Source: SXRF01 sp038043465 (GTDB lineage Bacteria; Pseudomonadota; Alphaproteobacteria; Rickettsiales; SXRF01). From it: a stretch of 64,000 bases of DNA. Position numbers and translations under genes: made by a program. The notes under the pieces were generated by a model. It made no database searches. It had not been told where the DNA came from and worked only from the letters and a program-made list of their open reading frames with translations. Position 1 is the stretch's first letter, and each line of letters opens with the position of its first letter. Location of the stretch: contig JBBTBX010000006.1 of NCBI GenBank assembly GCA_038043465.1, forward strand, positions 124,001 to 188,000. The letters are read 5' to 3'. Below, one piece after another: positions 50,578-59,653 of the stretch.

Positions 50578-50850
50578 ATGATGCGGAACATCCAAATCAC
50601 CAATAAATATCGCAAAGATTTAAAGCTTTGTTATAAAAGAGGTTATAAACTTACCAAATTGGAAAAAATAACGGAGCAACTTAGTATTGACGGAAATCTC
50701 CCTCCAAAGAATAAAGCGCATAAACTGTCTGGGAATCGCGCAGGTCAGTGGGAATGTCATATAGAACCAGATTGGCTCTTAATATATGTGATAGATGATA
50801 AATCCCTTACTCTCATTGAAACCGGAACACATTCTGACTTGTTTGACTAA
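50578..50850 (+). CDS. yafQ: YafQ-type mRNA interferase toxin
   Basis: The 90-residue protein of the RelE superfamily contains ITNKYRKDLKLCYKRGYKLTKLEKI, HKLSGNRAGQWECHIEPDWLLIYVI and a terminal TGTHSDLFD, the YafQ core with the His residues used in ribosome-dependent mRNA cleavage. A second ATG three bases in is an alternative start. Confidence 0.92.
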   Translation: MMRNIQITNKYRKDLKLCYKRGYKLTKLEKITEQLSIDGNLPPKNKAHKLSGNRAGQWECHIEPDWLLIYVIDDKSLTLIETGTHSDLFD

Positions 50851-50851
50851 A

Positions 50852-51286
50852 ATGCACATATTTGAACTTAAAACTTTGAAGGATTTTTCCCCTGCCTACA
50901 AGCTGGTGAAACAAACCAATCCCGCCCTTACCAAAAGCGAATTCAACGCAAGACTGAAGAAAATGCTGAAGCAAGGTTATCGCTGCATCGCCATGGGAAA
51001 TGACCGGGATTTCATGGGAATTTGTGGGTTTTGGTGGGGAACTCGCCTGTGGTGCGGCGACTTTATTGACCTTGATAATCTGGTGGTTGATGAAAAACAT
51101 AGGAATAAGGATGTTGGCAAAAAACTGGTCGCCTGGGTAGAAAATGAAGCAAAATCACTTGGTTGTGCGCAAACAGGGCTGGATTGCTACGTTACATTTA
51201 ATGAAGCTCACCGCTTTTATTTCCGCGAAGGTTATATTATAAAGGGCTATCACTTCATCAAACCCATTGAGAATATTGAAAAATAA
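50852..51286 (+). CDS. GNAT-family N-acetyltransferase
   Basis: The 144-residue GNAT fold has LDNLVVDEKHRNKDVGKKLVAWVENEAKSLGC (the acetyl-CoA loop) and HRFYFREGYIIKGYHF. The ATG at 50852 is 1 base after the YafQ stop; an in-frame start 57 bases upstream lies inside YafQ. GNAT proteins can be toxins (TacT-type), but those normally have an RHH partner in the same operon. The substrate is unknown. Confidence 0.85.
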   Translation: MHIFELKTLKDFSPAYKLVKQTNPALTKSEFNARLKKMLKQGYRCIAMGNDRDFMGICGFWWGTRLWCGDFIDLDNLVVDEKHRNKDVGKKLVAWVENEAKSLGCAQTGLDCYVTFNEAHRFYFREGYIIKGYHFIKPIENIEK

Positions 51287-51295
51287 GTAATTGCA

Positions 51296-51309
51296 TTTGT
51301 ATATACAAA
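51296..51309. promoter_or_regulatory. Palindrome, candidate BrnA operator
   Basis: TTTGTATATACAAA is a perfect 14-base palindrome 25 bases before brnT. BrnA-type antitoxins repress brnTA, so this is a likely operator. A GAGG ribosome-binding site follows. Confidence 0.5.
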
Positions 51310-51334
51310 ATGATATACATAAAAGAGGTAATTT

Positions 51335-51640
51335 GTGTTATTTGATGGATTTGACTGGGATAAGGGAAATCGTGGCAAATGCCTGAAACATAGTGTTTCA
51401 GTTGATGAAATTGAAAATTTGTTTTATGAAAATATTTTGGTTGCGCCAGATATTCATCATTCCAGCAAAGAACAACGATTCCGCGCTATAGGTATTACAT
51501 TTGAGGGTCGTTATTTATTTATAGTTTTTACTATGAGGCTAAAAAATAAACTACAATTAATCAGGCCAATAAGCGCACGCTATATGCACAAAAAGGAAGT
51601 AAACGCACATGAAAAAGAAATTTCCAGAATTCAAAAGTGA
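51335..51640 (+). CDS. brnT: BrnT-family toxin
   Basis: The 101-residue protein (FDWDKGNRGKCLKHSVSVDEIENLFYENILVAPDIHHSSKEQRFRAIGITFEGRYLFIVFTMR...RPISARYMHKKE) matches BrnT ribonuclease toxins. The start is GTG at 51335 with AAGAGG upstream. It overlaps brnA by 32 bases. Confidence 0.92.
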   Translation: MLFDGFDWDKGNRGKCLKHSVSVDEIENLFYENILVAPDIHHSSKEQRFRAIGITFEGRYLFIVFTMRLKNKLQLIRPISARYMHKKEVNAHEKEISRIQK

Positions 51641-51860
51641 TTCCGAAGCGGAAACTTTTGTAGATAATGCCGATTTAAGTGAATATGATTTTTCTGATAT
51701 GATGCCAATGAAGTTCGAGTTAAGACGCAAAGATAAAACTGTTAGCCTCCGCTTGCCTGAACCGTTATTGGACGCTGTGCGTGCCAATGCCAAACGTATT
51801 GGTATTCCATATCAACGCTTTATGCGCTTGGCAATTGAACGCGCTATTAAACTGAAGTAG
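51609..51860 (+). CDS. brnA: BrnA-family antitoxin
   Basis: The 83-residue protein has an N-terminal toxin-binding region (FPEFKSDSEAETFVDNADLSEYDF) and a C-terminal ribbon-helix-helix-like part (KTVSLRLPEPLLDAVRANAKRIGIPYQRFMRLAIERAI), as in BrnA/CopG. It is followed after 4 bases by metH. Confidence 0.92.
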   Translation: MKKKFPEFKSDSEAETFVDNADLSEYDFSDMMPMKFELRRKDKTVSLRLPEPLLDAVRANAKRIGIPYQRFMRLAIERAIKLK

Positions 51861-51864
51861 AAAA

Positions 51865-53703
51865 ATGACCAACTTCCTAGACTTTGTAGAAAATAATATA
51901 CTCCTCCTTGACGGAGCAATGGGAACGCAAATTCAAGGTGCGGATTTAAAGGTAGAAGAAGATTACTGGGGGCAGGAAAACTGCTCGGAAATCCTGAATC
52001 TTTCGCGTCCAGATTTTATCCGCAACGTGCATATGAAATATTTTGCAGCTGGCGCGGATGCGGTAGAAACAAATACTTTTGGTGGCTCGATTCTAACCCT
52101 CGGAGAATTTGGGCTAGAAGAAAAAACTATTGAGATAAACCGCCGTGCCTGTGAGCTGGCGCATGAGGCGATTGCTGAGTTTTCCCATGATGGGCGCAAG
52201 CGTTTTGTGGTTGGTTCAGTAGGTCCTGGTACAAAACTCCCGAGCCTTGGTCATATCTCTTATGATGAACTCGAAACCTCATTCATCTCGCAAATAGATG
52301 GTCTTATTTTAGGGCGCGCCGATGCTATTTTAGTAGAAACTGCACAGGACGTGTTGCAGGTAAAAGCAGCGGTGAATGCTACCAAAATTGCCTGTGCTAA
52401 GGCTGGCGTGAAGCTACCAATCATGGTGCAGGTAACGATGGAAACCACAGGCACAATGCTGGTGGGAACGGATATGGCAGCGGCAACCACTATAATGAAC
52501 GCGCTGGATGTAGATGTTATGGGCCTCAACTGCGCGACAGGGCCGCAGGAAATGTCTGAGCATATCCGCTATCTTTCACGCAACTGGCCACGCAAAATCT
52601 CAGTGTTGCCCAATGCGGGCTTGCCTGAGCTGCATTGTGGCAAGGTGCATTTCCCACTTTCGCCAGATGAAATGGCGCGCTGGCTTGAGCGTTTCCTGAA
52701 AGAAGATGGAATAAATATTGTCGGCGGATGTTGTGGCACTAATGAAGAACATATTGCTGCTATAAATGCGATGCTGGAACGGCAAGAAGCTGGTAAACCC
52801 CGCCCCTCTCCTGTTAAGCGCGACGTGCATTTTGTTCCGTCAGTCGCTTCATTGTTCAACTCGGTGGAATTGCGTCAGGAAAACGCGATTCTTTCCATCG
52901 GCGAACGCTGCAATGCTAACGGCTCCAAGAAATTCCGCGAGGCGCAGGAGCGCGAAGATTGGGATGCTTGCGTGGATATGGCAAAGGAACAGGTGCGCGA
53001 AATGTCGCATACTCTGGATATATGCACAGCTTTTGTCGGGCGTGATGAGGTGAAAGATATGAGCGAAATGCTCACCCGCCTGCGTGGTGGTATTACAGCC
53101 CCGCTGGTTATCGATTCCACCGAGCTTAACGTGCTGGAAGCATCGCTGAAACTTTATGGCGGCAAGGCGATTATCAACTCGCTGAATTTTGAAGATGGTG
53201 AAGAACCGGCGGTAAAGCGCATGCTACTTGCCAAGAAATATGGTGCAGCAATGATTGCCCTTACCATTGACGAGGAAGGCATGGCAAAAACCGTGGATAG
53301 GAAGCTGGAAGTCGCGCATCGGCTTTATGATTTCTGCTGCAATAAACACGGCTTGCCACCATCAGATTTAATGATCGACCCGCTGACTTTCACCATCTGC
53401 ACCGGCAATGAAGATGACCGGAAACTGGGGTTGTGGACGCTGGAAGCGATTGAAAGAATTTCCAAAGAACTGCCGGATGTGCAGATCATCCTCGGTCTAT
53501 CAAATATTTCTTTCGGGCTAAACCCGCCTGCCCGCCATGTGCTGAATTCGGTGTATCTCGATCACGCGCAAAAACGCGGTATGACCGGCGCAATCATCCA
53601 TGTTTCCAAAATCATGCCACTGCACAAAATCCCGAAACACGAGGTGGAAGCCGCCGAGGATTTGATTTTTGATAGAAGAAGTCCGCTGGAGATGGTGGCT
53701 TAA
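51865..53703 (+). CDS. metH: Methionine synthase MetH, homocysteine and pterin domains only
   Basis: The 612-residue protein covers the zinc homocysteine methyltransferase domain (LLDGAMGTQIQ; VGGCCGTNEEHIAA near 290) and the methyltetrahydrofolate-binding pterin domain (IGERCNANGSKKF near 350; DPLTFTICTG; LGLSNISFGLNPPAR). It stops at EAAEDLIFDRRSP, just before where the cobalamin-binding and SAM-activation domains begin in E. coli MetH (about 1227 residues). No such gene follows in this window. A split MetH with a second gene elsewhere is likely. It is 4 bases after brnA. Confidence 0.92.
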   Translation: MTNFLDFVENNILLLDGAMGTQIQGADLKVEEDYWGQENCSEILNLSRPDFIRNVHMKYFAAGADAVETNTFGGSILTLGEFGLEEKTIEINRRACELAHEAIAEFSHDGRKRFVVGSVGPGTKLPSLGHISYDELETSFISQIDGLILGRADAILVETAQDVLQVKAAVNATKIACAKAGVKLPIMVQVTMETTGTMLVGTDMAAATTIMNALDVDVMGLNCATGPQEMSEHIRYLSRNWPRKISVLPNAGLPELHCGKVHFPLSPDEMARWLERFLKEDGINIVGGCCGTNEEHIAAINAMLERQEAGKPRPSPVKRDVHFVPSVASLFNSVELRQENAILSIGERCNANGSKKFREAQEREDWDACVDMAKEQVREMSHTLDICTAFVGRDEVKDMSEMLTRLRGGITAPLVIDSTELNVLEASLKLYGGKAIINSLNFEDGEEPAVKRMLLAKKYGAAMIALTIDEEGMAKTVDRKLEVAHRLYDFCCNKHGLPPSDLMIDPLTFTICTGNEDDRKLGLWTLEAIERISKELPDVQIILGLSNISFGLNPPARHVLNSVYLDHAQKRGMTGAIIHVSKIMPLHKIPKHEVEAAEDLIFDRRSPLEMVA

Positions 53704-53712
53704 TTATTGAAT

Positions 53713-54120
53713 TTATAATGGAACTGGTATAAATTTTGAATTGGCTCTCATTTCTTGTCTTAATGAAAGTTTTTCGGCTTCCTCAAGACCACTACCAACT
53801 GGCATACCAAAAATATTATAATGTCTTGGCGGAGGCTCTTTCTTTACTATGTTCAATTTTGCCAATTGATAGAATTTTACTGCCAGATCACCGCGACCTA
53901 ATAGTGGTCTATCGGGGTATGATGGTTCAACATATTCTTTTGATATATTCCAAATATAATTCTCTAAAAGATTTGTGGTTTTATACACAGAAAATCCATC
54001 AGGATGTTTACCTTTAAAAACAGAGGTTTTGACGGTATGGGGACTAGTATTATAATCAATGTCGCTTTTATAAAATAAATAACGGGAAAGAATATCATCA
54101 GGCTTTAAGTCGCTTACCAT
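53713..54120 (-). CDS. Hypothetical protein of the TIGR04255 cassette
   Basis: The protein has about 135 residues and shows VSDLKPDDILSRYLFYKSDIDY, FSVYKTTNLLENYIWNIS and HYNIFGMPVGSGLEEAEKLS. I recall a similar family (S.R.Y/F, LSV.RT.GL...IW, RHANI.GWP) in unrelated genomes but no name. An in-frame start 12 bases upstream is possible. Its start overlaps the next gene upstream by 23 bases, so it is probably co-transcribed with it. Confidence 0.55.
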   Translation of the reverse strand: MVSDLKPDDILSRYLFYKSDIDYNTSPHTVKTSVFKGKHPDGFSVYKTTNLLENYIWNISKEYVEPSYPDRPLLGRGDLAVKFYQLAKLNIVKKEPPPRHYNIFGMPVGSGLEEAEKLSLRQEMRANSKFIPVPL

Positions 54121-54550
54121 CGGAATTACCAAAGTGATGATTTATATCTATAAGTATTTTATCTATTGATTCTTGGCAAAAATTCATATGTCCATAATTA
54201 TTAGTTCGTTTTCCCTTTTCGTACAAAGAATATATAATTCCTTTTCCATCCAGAATTACGGAAAAAATTGTTATTTTCCCAGAATCATTTTTATACCATT
54301 CGAACAATATTTCACCAGTAACTTCTACATTTAATGAAGGCTCATGAATCGCAATAGGAAGCCTATTTATAAATTCTTGAGAATGAGGAATAGTATTTGG
54401 AAGAGGTTGCTTTTCTTCCGGCAAGCTTTCTAATAAGTCTTGTAATATTTTAGTTTTCCATACAATCTTTACAGCTGTAGACTGCCTATATTGAACAAAA
54501 TCTAGAACTTTACTATCGACTTTATTATCCCAACCATATGGATTATTCAT
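54098..54550 (-). CDS. Hypothetical protein between the TIGR04255-type and third cassette genes
   Basis: The 150-residue protein has a beta-rich core (VEVTGEILFEWYKNDSGKITIFSVILDGKGIIYSLYEKG) and GHMNFCQESIDKIL near the end. No family is recognised. The ATG at 54550 overlaps the TIGR04255 gene stop (ATGA), arguing for coupled translation, and is preferred over a start 78 bases upstream. The AT-rich codons differ from metH and hom. Confidence 0.55.
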   Translation of the reverse strand: MNNPYGWDNKVDSKVLDFVQYRQSTAVKIVWKTKILQDLLESLPEEKQPLPNTIPHSQEFINRLPIAIHEPSLNVEVTGEILFEWYKNDSGKITIFSVILDGKGIIYSLYEKGKRTNNYGHMNFCQESIDKILIDINHHFGNSDGKRLKA

Positions 54551-55293
54551 TTGTACATCTCCAAGGCCTTGGTTGTTAAATGAGTACAGAAAACAGAATT
54601 TTTTACTTCTCTCATTTCTTTGAAACACTCCCTAATGATATCATTATGTATATCTTCAGGCAATTCTTTCCTAATAATATCAATATCTAAAATAAAATTT
54701 TTATATTCATCATCATTAGGTTGCTGTACAAAATTAACTATACTTTCATATTTTGAATCAAAGAAATCAAACATATATCTATATTGAAATTGACTGATTT
54801 TCCCAATTTTATCTATATTATCAGGAAAGTTCATGTTAACAGAAAAATACTCTGTTAATTTAGCAGATTTTGGAATTTTTATAATATTAATGAAGCGTAA
54901 TCCCATTCGAGATGCTATTATCTTCTTACGACAATTCCTGTATTGATCCCAAACATATATTGCATTTTTAATGAATTCATCTCCACCTGGATAATCTCCA
55001 AGGTTATTATATGAAAAACCATTTAATCTAAATTGGGTTAACTCTGTTTCATTTGTACTACTGTACATAATTCCAAATGGTATCTGTTTGCTCAATAATT
55101 GATTATCTTCAATAATTCCTTGAAAACGAGATAATTGCCCTTTTTTTGCAAATCTACTATTAAAGGCATTATCGGTAATAGATAAATTATCTACTGATAA
55201 ATCTTCCTCTTCTTCCAGTATAATTTCAAAAACAGCCTCAATTGCTGGTGGTTTTTTTATATCATCTAAAATTTTTGTTGCTTCATTTGTCAT
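54547..55293 (-). CDS. TIGR04255-family protein
   Basis: The 248-residue protein matches the sporadically found TIGR04255 family. Its features are PPAIEAVFEIIL near the start, FRLNGFSYNNLGDYPGGDEFIKNAIYVWDQY near residue 90, IASRMGLRFINIIKIP near 130, LDIDIIRKEL near 205 and a final VFCTHLTTKALEMY. The family function is unknown. It is the first gene of an AT-rich three-gene cassette between metH and hom, which suggests transfer. A defence role is a guess. Confidence 0.8.
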   Translation of the reverse strand: MTNEATKILDDIKKPPAIEAVFEIILEEEEDLSVDNLSITDNAFNSRFAKKGQLSRFQGIIEDNQLLSKQIPFGIMYSSTNETELTQFRLNGFSYNNLGDYPGGDEFIKNAIYVWDQYRNCRKKIIASRMGLRFINIIKIPKSAKLTEYFSVNMNFPDNIDKIGKISQFQYRYMFDFFDSKYESIVNFVQQPNDDEYKNFILDIDIIRKELPEDIHNDIIRECFKEMREVKNSVFCTHLTTKALEMYK

Positions 55294-55400
55294 ATAAATA
55301 ATTTATTGTATTTTTATGTTTATATAGGAACAATTTATTGACTGGAAGATAGTTTATTTAATTTATATAAGTAATTTACGGTGCGGCGGTTAATATTTAA

Positions 55401-56693
55401 TTAAAGCTCTTCTATCCTAACCATCAGCGGCTGTTCAAGAACCGAAGAAAGTCTGGAAACTTCTTCTATGGCAGTGAGCATATTTGCTTCCTGCGTTTCG
55501 TGGGTGGTGAGCACCAGCTGCACATTTTCGCCCGGCGCATGTGAATGTTGCAAGAAGGTGCGCAGGGAAATATTATGCTGCTTGAAAATATCGGTGACTT
55601 CGGCGAGCACACCGGGTTTATCCGCCACCGCAAGACGCAGGTAATAAGAGCTTTTGAGGCTCTCCATCCCGATAAAATTATCCAGCTGCAACTTGCTCAC
55701 CGGCAAGCTGAACGGTTTGTATTTAACGCCACGGGCAATATCCATTATATCAGCAACCACCGAAGATCCGGTTGGATTCGCCCCTGCCCCGCGCCCTTCG
55801 AGGAATATCCGCCCGACGAAATTTCCTTCCACCAGCACAGCATTATATACGCCCTGCACTGTTCCAAGCATTGAGGCTTTACCAACCATTGAGGGATGCA
55901 CACGCTGCTGGATTCCGTTTGCAGTCTGCACGGCAATGCCGAGTAATTTGATAGTGTAGCCAAGCTCATCGGCAAATTTCATATCGCGGAGCGTAATGCG
56001 GCGGATGCCTTCCACATAAACCTTGTCAAGCGCAGGCGCACTGCCATAAGCAAGGCTGGCGAGGATTGAAATCTTATGGGCAGTGTCGATCGCATCAACA
56101 TCAAAACTCGGGTCAGCCTCGGCGTAACCAAGCTCCTGTGCTTCCTTCAAAACTTCATCAAAGCCACGTTTGCTTTCCCACATATTGGTGAGGATATAGT
56201 TACAAGTTCCGTTTAAAATACCCATAACCCGCGCAAATTTATTGGCAGCCAAACCATCACGCAGGGTTTTTATAATCGGGATTCCGCCAGCCACCGCTGC
56301 TTCAAACGCCAGCACTGCTCCGGTTTTTTCGGAGAGTTTAGCAAGTTCAACTCCATGATGGGCGATCAGGGCTTTATTCGCAGTAACCACCGATTTGCCG
56401 TTTGTAAGTGCGGTTTCCACCAGCGTTTTTGCGACACCTTCTGAACCACCAATCATTTCGACCACAACATCAATTTCAGAATCACTGGCAAGCGCGACAG
56501 GATTTTCTACCCAGCGCAAACCGCTAATATCACACCCACGTTTTTTATTTTTATTGGAAGCTGAAATCGCCACCACTTTCAGTTCACGGCCACAACGCTC
56601 GGCAAGTAGCTCAGACTGTTCGCGTAAAATACCAAGCGTACCGGAACCAACCGTTCCAAGCCCTGCTATGCCTATACGCAAAGGACTGCTCAC
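55401..56693 (-). CDS. hom: Homoserine dehydrogenase
   Basis: The enzyme reduces aspartate semialdehyde to homoserine for threonine and methionine synthesis. The 430 residues have the Rossmann GLGTVGSGTLGIL at the start, catalytic NGTCNYILTNMWE near residue 170 and DVDAIDTAHKISILASLA near 205, plus a C-terminal ACT domain (LRLAVADKPGVLAEVTDIFKQHNIS) for feedback control. The gene overlaps the aminotransferase gene by four bases, forming an operon. Confidence 0.96.
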   Translation of the reverse strand: MSSPLRIGIAGLGTVGSGTLGILREQSELLAERCGRELKVVAISASNKNKKRGCDISGLRWVENPVALASDSEIDVVVEMIGGSEGVAKTLVETALTNGKSVVTANKALIAHHGVELAKLSEKTGAVLAFEAAVAGGIPIIKTLRDGLAANKFARVMGILNGTCNYILTNMWESKRGFDEVLKEAQELGYAEADPSFDVDAIDTAHKISILASLAYGSAPALDKVYVEGIRRITLRDMKFADELGYTIKLLGIAVQTANGIQQRVHPSMVGKASMLGTVQGVYNAVLVEGNFVGRIFLEGRGAGANPTGSSVVADIMDIARGVKYKPFSLPVSKLQLDNFIGMESLKSSYYLRLAVADKPGVLAEVTDIFKQHNISLRTFLQHSHAPGENVQLVLTTHETQEANMLTAIEEVSRLSSVLEQPLMVRIEEL

Positions 56694-57904
56694 ACAGCCT
56701 TCTCCAGACTGCGTATATTTTTCTGAGGGTCAGTGGCAAGAAACTGCTTTATGTTGCGCACAGCTTGGCGGATACGGTGCTTGTTTTCAACCAGCGCGAT
56801 ACGCACGAATCCTTCCCCGCCTGGACCAAAGCCAATGCCAGGAGCAACCGCAACATCCGCATTCTGCAGCAATAATTTAGAAAATTCTAGGCAACCAACA
56901 TCCAGATAAGCATCGGGAAGTTTTGCCCACAGAAACATTGAGGCATTTGGAACAGTAACATCCCATCCAGCATCAATCAGACCTTCAGCAAGTATATCAC
57001 GGCGCACCTTATACATTTCGCGTAAATTCACCACATAATCCTGCGAACCATTAAGGGCGGAAGCAGCTGCAACCTGCACTGGCAGGAACGTTCCATAATC
57101 AAGATATGATTTTATTTTGGTAAGAGCTGCAATCAAGGTTTTATTACCGGAAGCAAAACCAATGCGCCATCCCGCCATTGAGTAGGTCTTGCTCACTGTC
57201 GTGAACTCAACAGCAATATCTTTCGCGCCTTTTACCTGCAGGATAGAAGGTGGTGGATTGCCGTCATAATATAATTCGCAATAAGCCAGATCTGAAATTA
57301 CATATACGCCATAATGCCTGCAAATATCAATAACCCGCTCGTAAAAACCAATATCCGCTGACTGCGCCGTCGGATTGCAAGGATAGTTTACTATCACCGC
57401 AACTGGCTTGCGCTTGCCATCATCAAGCACAGCTTTGAGCGCGGTAAAGAAATCCTCTCCAGTACTATTGGGAACCGGAACAACCTCCGCGCCGGCAATT
57501 ACAAAACCCCAGACATGAATAGGATAGCTCGGGTCAGGAACAACAAACCTGTCACCAGGACCAGTTATAGCCTGCGCCAGATTAGCCAGACCTTCTTTTG
57601 AACCAATGGTAACTACCACTTCCGAATCTGGATCAAGCTCCACGCCAAAACGCCGCGCATAATACGCTGCCTGTGCTTTGCGCAGACCATGAATCCCACG
57701 CGACAGGGAATAACGATGGACTTTAGGGTCTTTAAGTGTTTCCCGAAGCTTGTCAATCACATGCTGCGGTGGCTGGGAATCAGGATTGCCCATGCCGAAA
57801 TCAATAATATCATGACCACTTGCACGAGCAGCAGCCTTGATTTTATTTACCTCAGCAAACACATATGGAGGTAAGCGACCAATCCTGTAAAATTCTTCCT
57901 GCAT
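56690..57904 (-). CDS. Class I/II PLP aminotransferase (AlaC/DapL-like)
   Basis: The 404-residue PLP enzyme contains GNPDSQPPQHVIDKLRE, NYPCNPTAQ near residue 180, the PLP Lys in SKTYSMAGWRIGFASG near 238, and the Arg in GEGFVRIALVE. It resembles E. coli AlaC and the proteins labelled LL-diaminopimelate aminotransferase that often neighbour hom in alphaproteobacteria. Its amino donor (alanine, glutamate or aspartate) is not fixed by sequence. It lies in an operon upstream of hom. Confidence 0.88.
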   Translation of the reverse strand: MQEEFYRIGRLPPYVFAEVNKIKAAARASGHDIIDFGMGNPDSQPPQHVIDKLRETLKDPKVHRYSLSRGIHGLRKAQAAYYARRFGVELDPDSEVVVTIGSKEGLANLAQAITGPGDRFVVPDPSYPIHVWGFVIAGAEVVPVPNSTGEDFFTALKAVLDDGKRKPVAVIVNYPCNPTAQSADIGFYERVIDICRHYGVYVISDLAYCELYYDGNPPPSILQVKGAKDIAVEFTTVSKTYSMAGWRIGFASGNKTLIAALTKIKSYLDYGTFLPVQVAAASALNGSQDYVVNLREMYKVRRDILAEGLIDAGWDVTVPNASMFLWAKLPDAYLDVGCLEFSKLLLQNADVAVAPGIGFGPGGEGFVRIALVENKHRIRQAVRNIKQFLATDPQKNIRSLEKAV

Positions 57905-57912
57905 ATAACAAA

Positions 57913-59460
57913 CTAATAACCCGAAGTTTGAGCTCTGCGCGCATCATAACGCGATGGACGAATGGTCTTTATAATTGCTGGCGATGGAAGAGAATCAGGA
58001 ACATCAAGCGATTGTGAGGCTGGTTCAGAAGCTGGATCAGCTGACGGAATCGGAGATTCTGCGATTGCCACTGCGCTTGCTGCAATATCATCAATAACCT
58101 TAGCTTTTTCATGAGCTTCTTCTTTATTATCTGATGATGCCTCAATATTCACTTCGCTCAAAGAACTAATCGAAGCGACAGTCTCAGTCTCTTGATTTTC
58201 TACTACCCCGGAAAATGTTTCTTCGACTGGCTTAGTTTCAGAAAAACTGCTAAAAATACGCTCAAAGAAATTCGGCTTATCTTCTTCCATAGTTTCTACA
58301 ATTACCGGCACAGAATTTTCCTCTATATTACTCTTTTCCGAAGCAAGAAAAGGAGCAGGAGGATGCTCTAAAGCTGGTTGCAAAGGTGGAACCGTAACCA
58401 CACCGGCGACAGGTGATAAATCTTCCTTCAAAGGTTCTGATTCCAAAGAGGATGGAGACTGGTTAGATGTATCAGGAACAGATGGGGTTGGAGCTTCGCG
58501 TTCTAGTAATTCCTTCTCCTGCTTCGAAATACCGTGTTCTTGCTTTAATTCATTAAAATTCTGCTGTTGATCGCGCTTAACGGCATCAAATGCCTCCGGT
58601 CTAGGAGGAACTGACGAAAGATCAGGATAAGCTGTTGGCTGCACTTTTTCAGGCTCACTTGCAGAGAACCCAAACACATCAAGTTTAGAACCTATACTTC
58701 CAAGCAAAGTTTCTTCAGGTTCAGCTGGTGGTGCATCAGCTGGTGGTACACTAGCTGAATCCAACAATTCCGTATTATTACCTACATTGACATTTATGTT
58801 CTGATCAGAAGCTTTTTCAACTACTATAATTGATGTCTTTTCAGGTTCTGCTGCATCCACAAACATTATCTTTGATTCTTTATCTTCCAGTTTAGATTGT
58901 GGTGATAAAGGGATAGATAATCCCATTAATGGGTTGGCGATGCCTTTTGGTCTATAAGGATTACCAAGAAAAGACTTGCGGGCAACAATTGGTTCGACTA
59001 TCCGCTCCACTGGCTCCTTAGATTCTACAATTTCCTTCGGTGTTTCATCACCAAAACCAAACCAACCACTAAAAAAGCCTTTTTTGCTTCCAGAATCATT
59101 TTCCGCCTGCACCAGTTCCGCTTCTGGCACTTCATTTCCATGAGCATCATATTTATCATACGGATCATCCAATGCCGTTTCCACTCTTTCTGGTGAAACA
59201 TTAGTAACCATCGGAGGCAGTTTATTACTAGTCGCAGGTGGCATATCCGGCGATTTAATAGCACGGCTATTGTAAGCCGGAGCGCGACGCCCACCATCAA
59301 CCTTCTGAGGAGAACGGCTATCACCAAACATATCGGTAACGCTCGACATACCACACCCTGTAAGCAGCAAGATCGCCGATACTCCCAAACAAATTCCCAT
59401 ACGCGAAATTGTAAGGTTGGATGTGGTTAGCAAATTTTCATCTTTTATCGTATTTTTCAT
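57913..59460 (-). CDS. Acidic, Pro-rich lipoprotein (hypothetical)
   Basis: The 515-residue protein has a hydrophobic segment ending in the lipobox LLTGC (Cys about 36), so it is probably a lipoprotein. The rest is low-complexity, rich in Pro, Glu and Ser (PPADAPPAEPEE, SPLASDPA-like stretches), with FFSGWFGFGDE and FFERIFSSFSE repeats. It resembles outer-membrane assembly lipoproteins with disordered tails, but no family is named. Start choice is uncertain, as a Met 60 bases further in could also serve. Confidence 0.6.
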   Translation of the reverse strand: MKNTIKDENLLTTSNLTISRMGICLGVSAILLLTGCGMSSVTDMFGDSRSPQKVDGGRRAPAYNSRAIKSPDMPPATSNKLPPMVTNVSPERVETALDDPYDKYDAHGNEVPEAELVQAENDSGSKKGFFSGWFGFGDETPKEIVESKEPVERIVEPIVARKSFLGNPYRPKGIANPLMGLSIPLSPQSKLEDKESKIMFVDAAEPEKTSIIVVEKASDQNINVNVGNNTELLDSASVPPADAPPAEPEETLLGSIGSKLDVFGFSASEPEKVQPTAYPDLSSVPPRPEAFDAVKRDQQQNFNELKQEHGISKQEKELLEREAPTPSVPDTSNQSPSSLESEPLKEDLSPVAGVVTVPPLQPALEHPPAPFLASEKSNIEENSVPVIVETMEEDKPNFFERIFSSFSETKPVEETFSGVVENQETETVASISSLSEVNIEASSDNKEEAHEKAKVIDDIAASAVAIAESPIPSADPASEPASQSLDVPDSLPSPAIIKTIRPSRYDARRAQTSGY

Positions 59461-59653
59461 AATACTGAATCCAATGCATAATATTTGGTTTTATTTATTT
59501 TAATTTAATTTAGCTATTTTAATTAGTTGCCAGTAACTATACAACATGTTTAGATAAGATATATAGTAGAGGCTTGCCTTATGCAATTACCTATTTGTTG
59601 TTACTATATGTTTTTTATATTTTGAAAAATGATATTGGACATGATGTCGCCAT

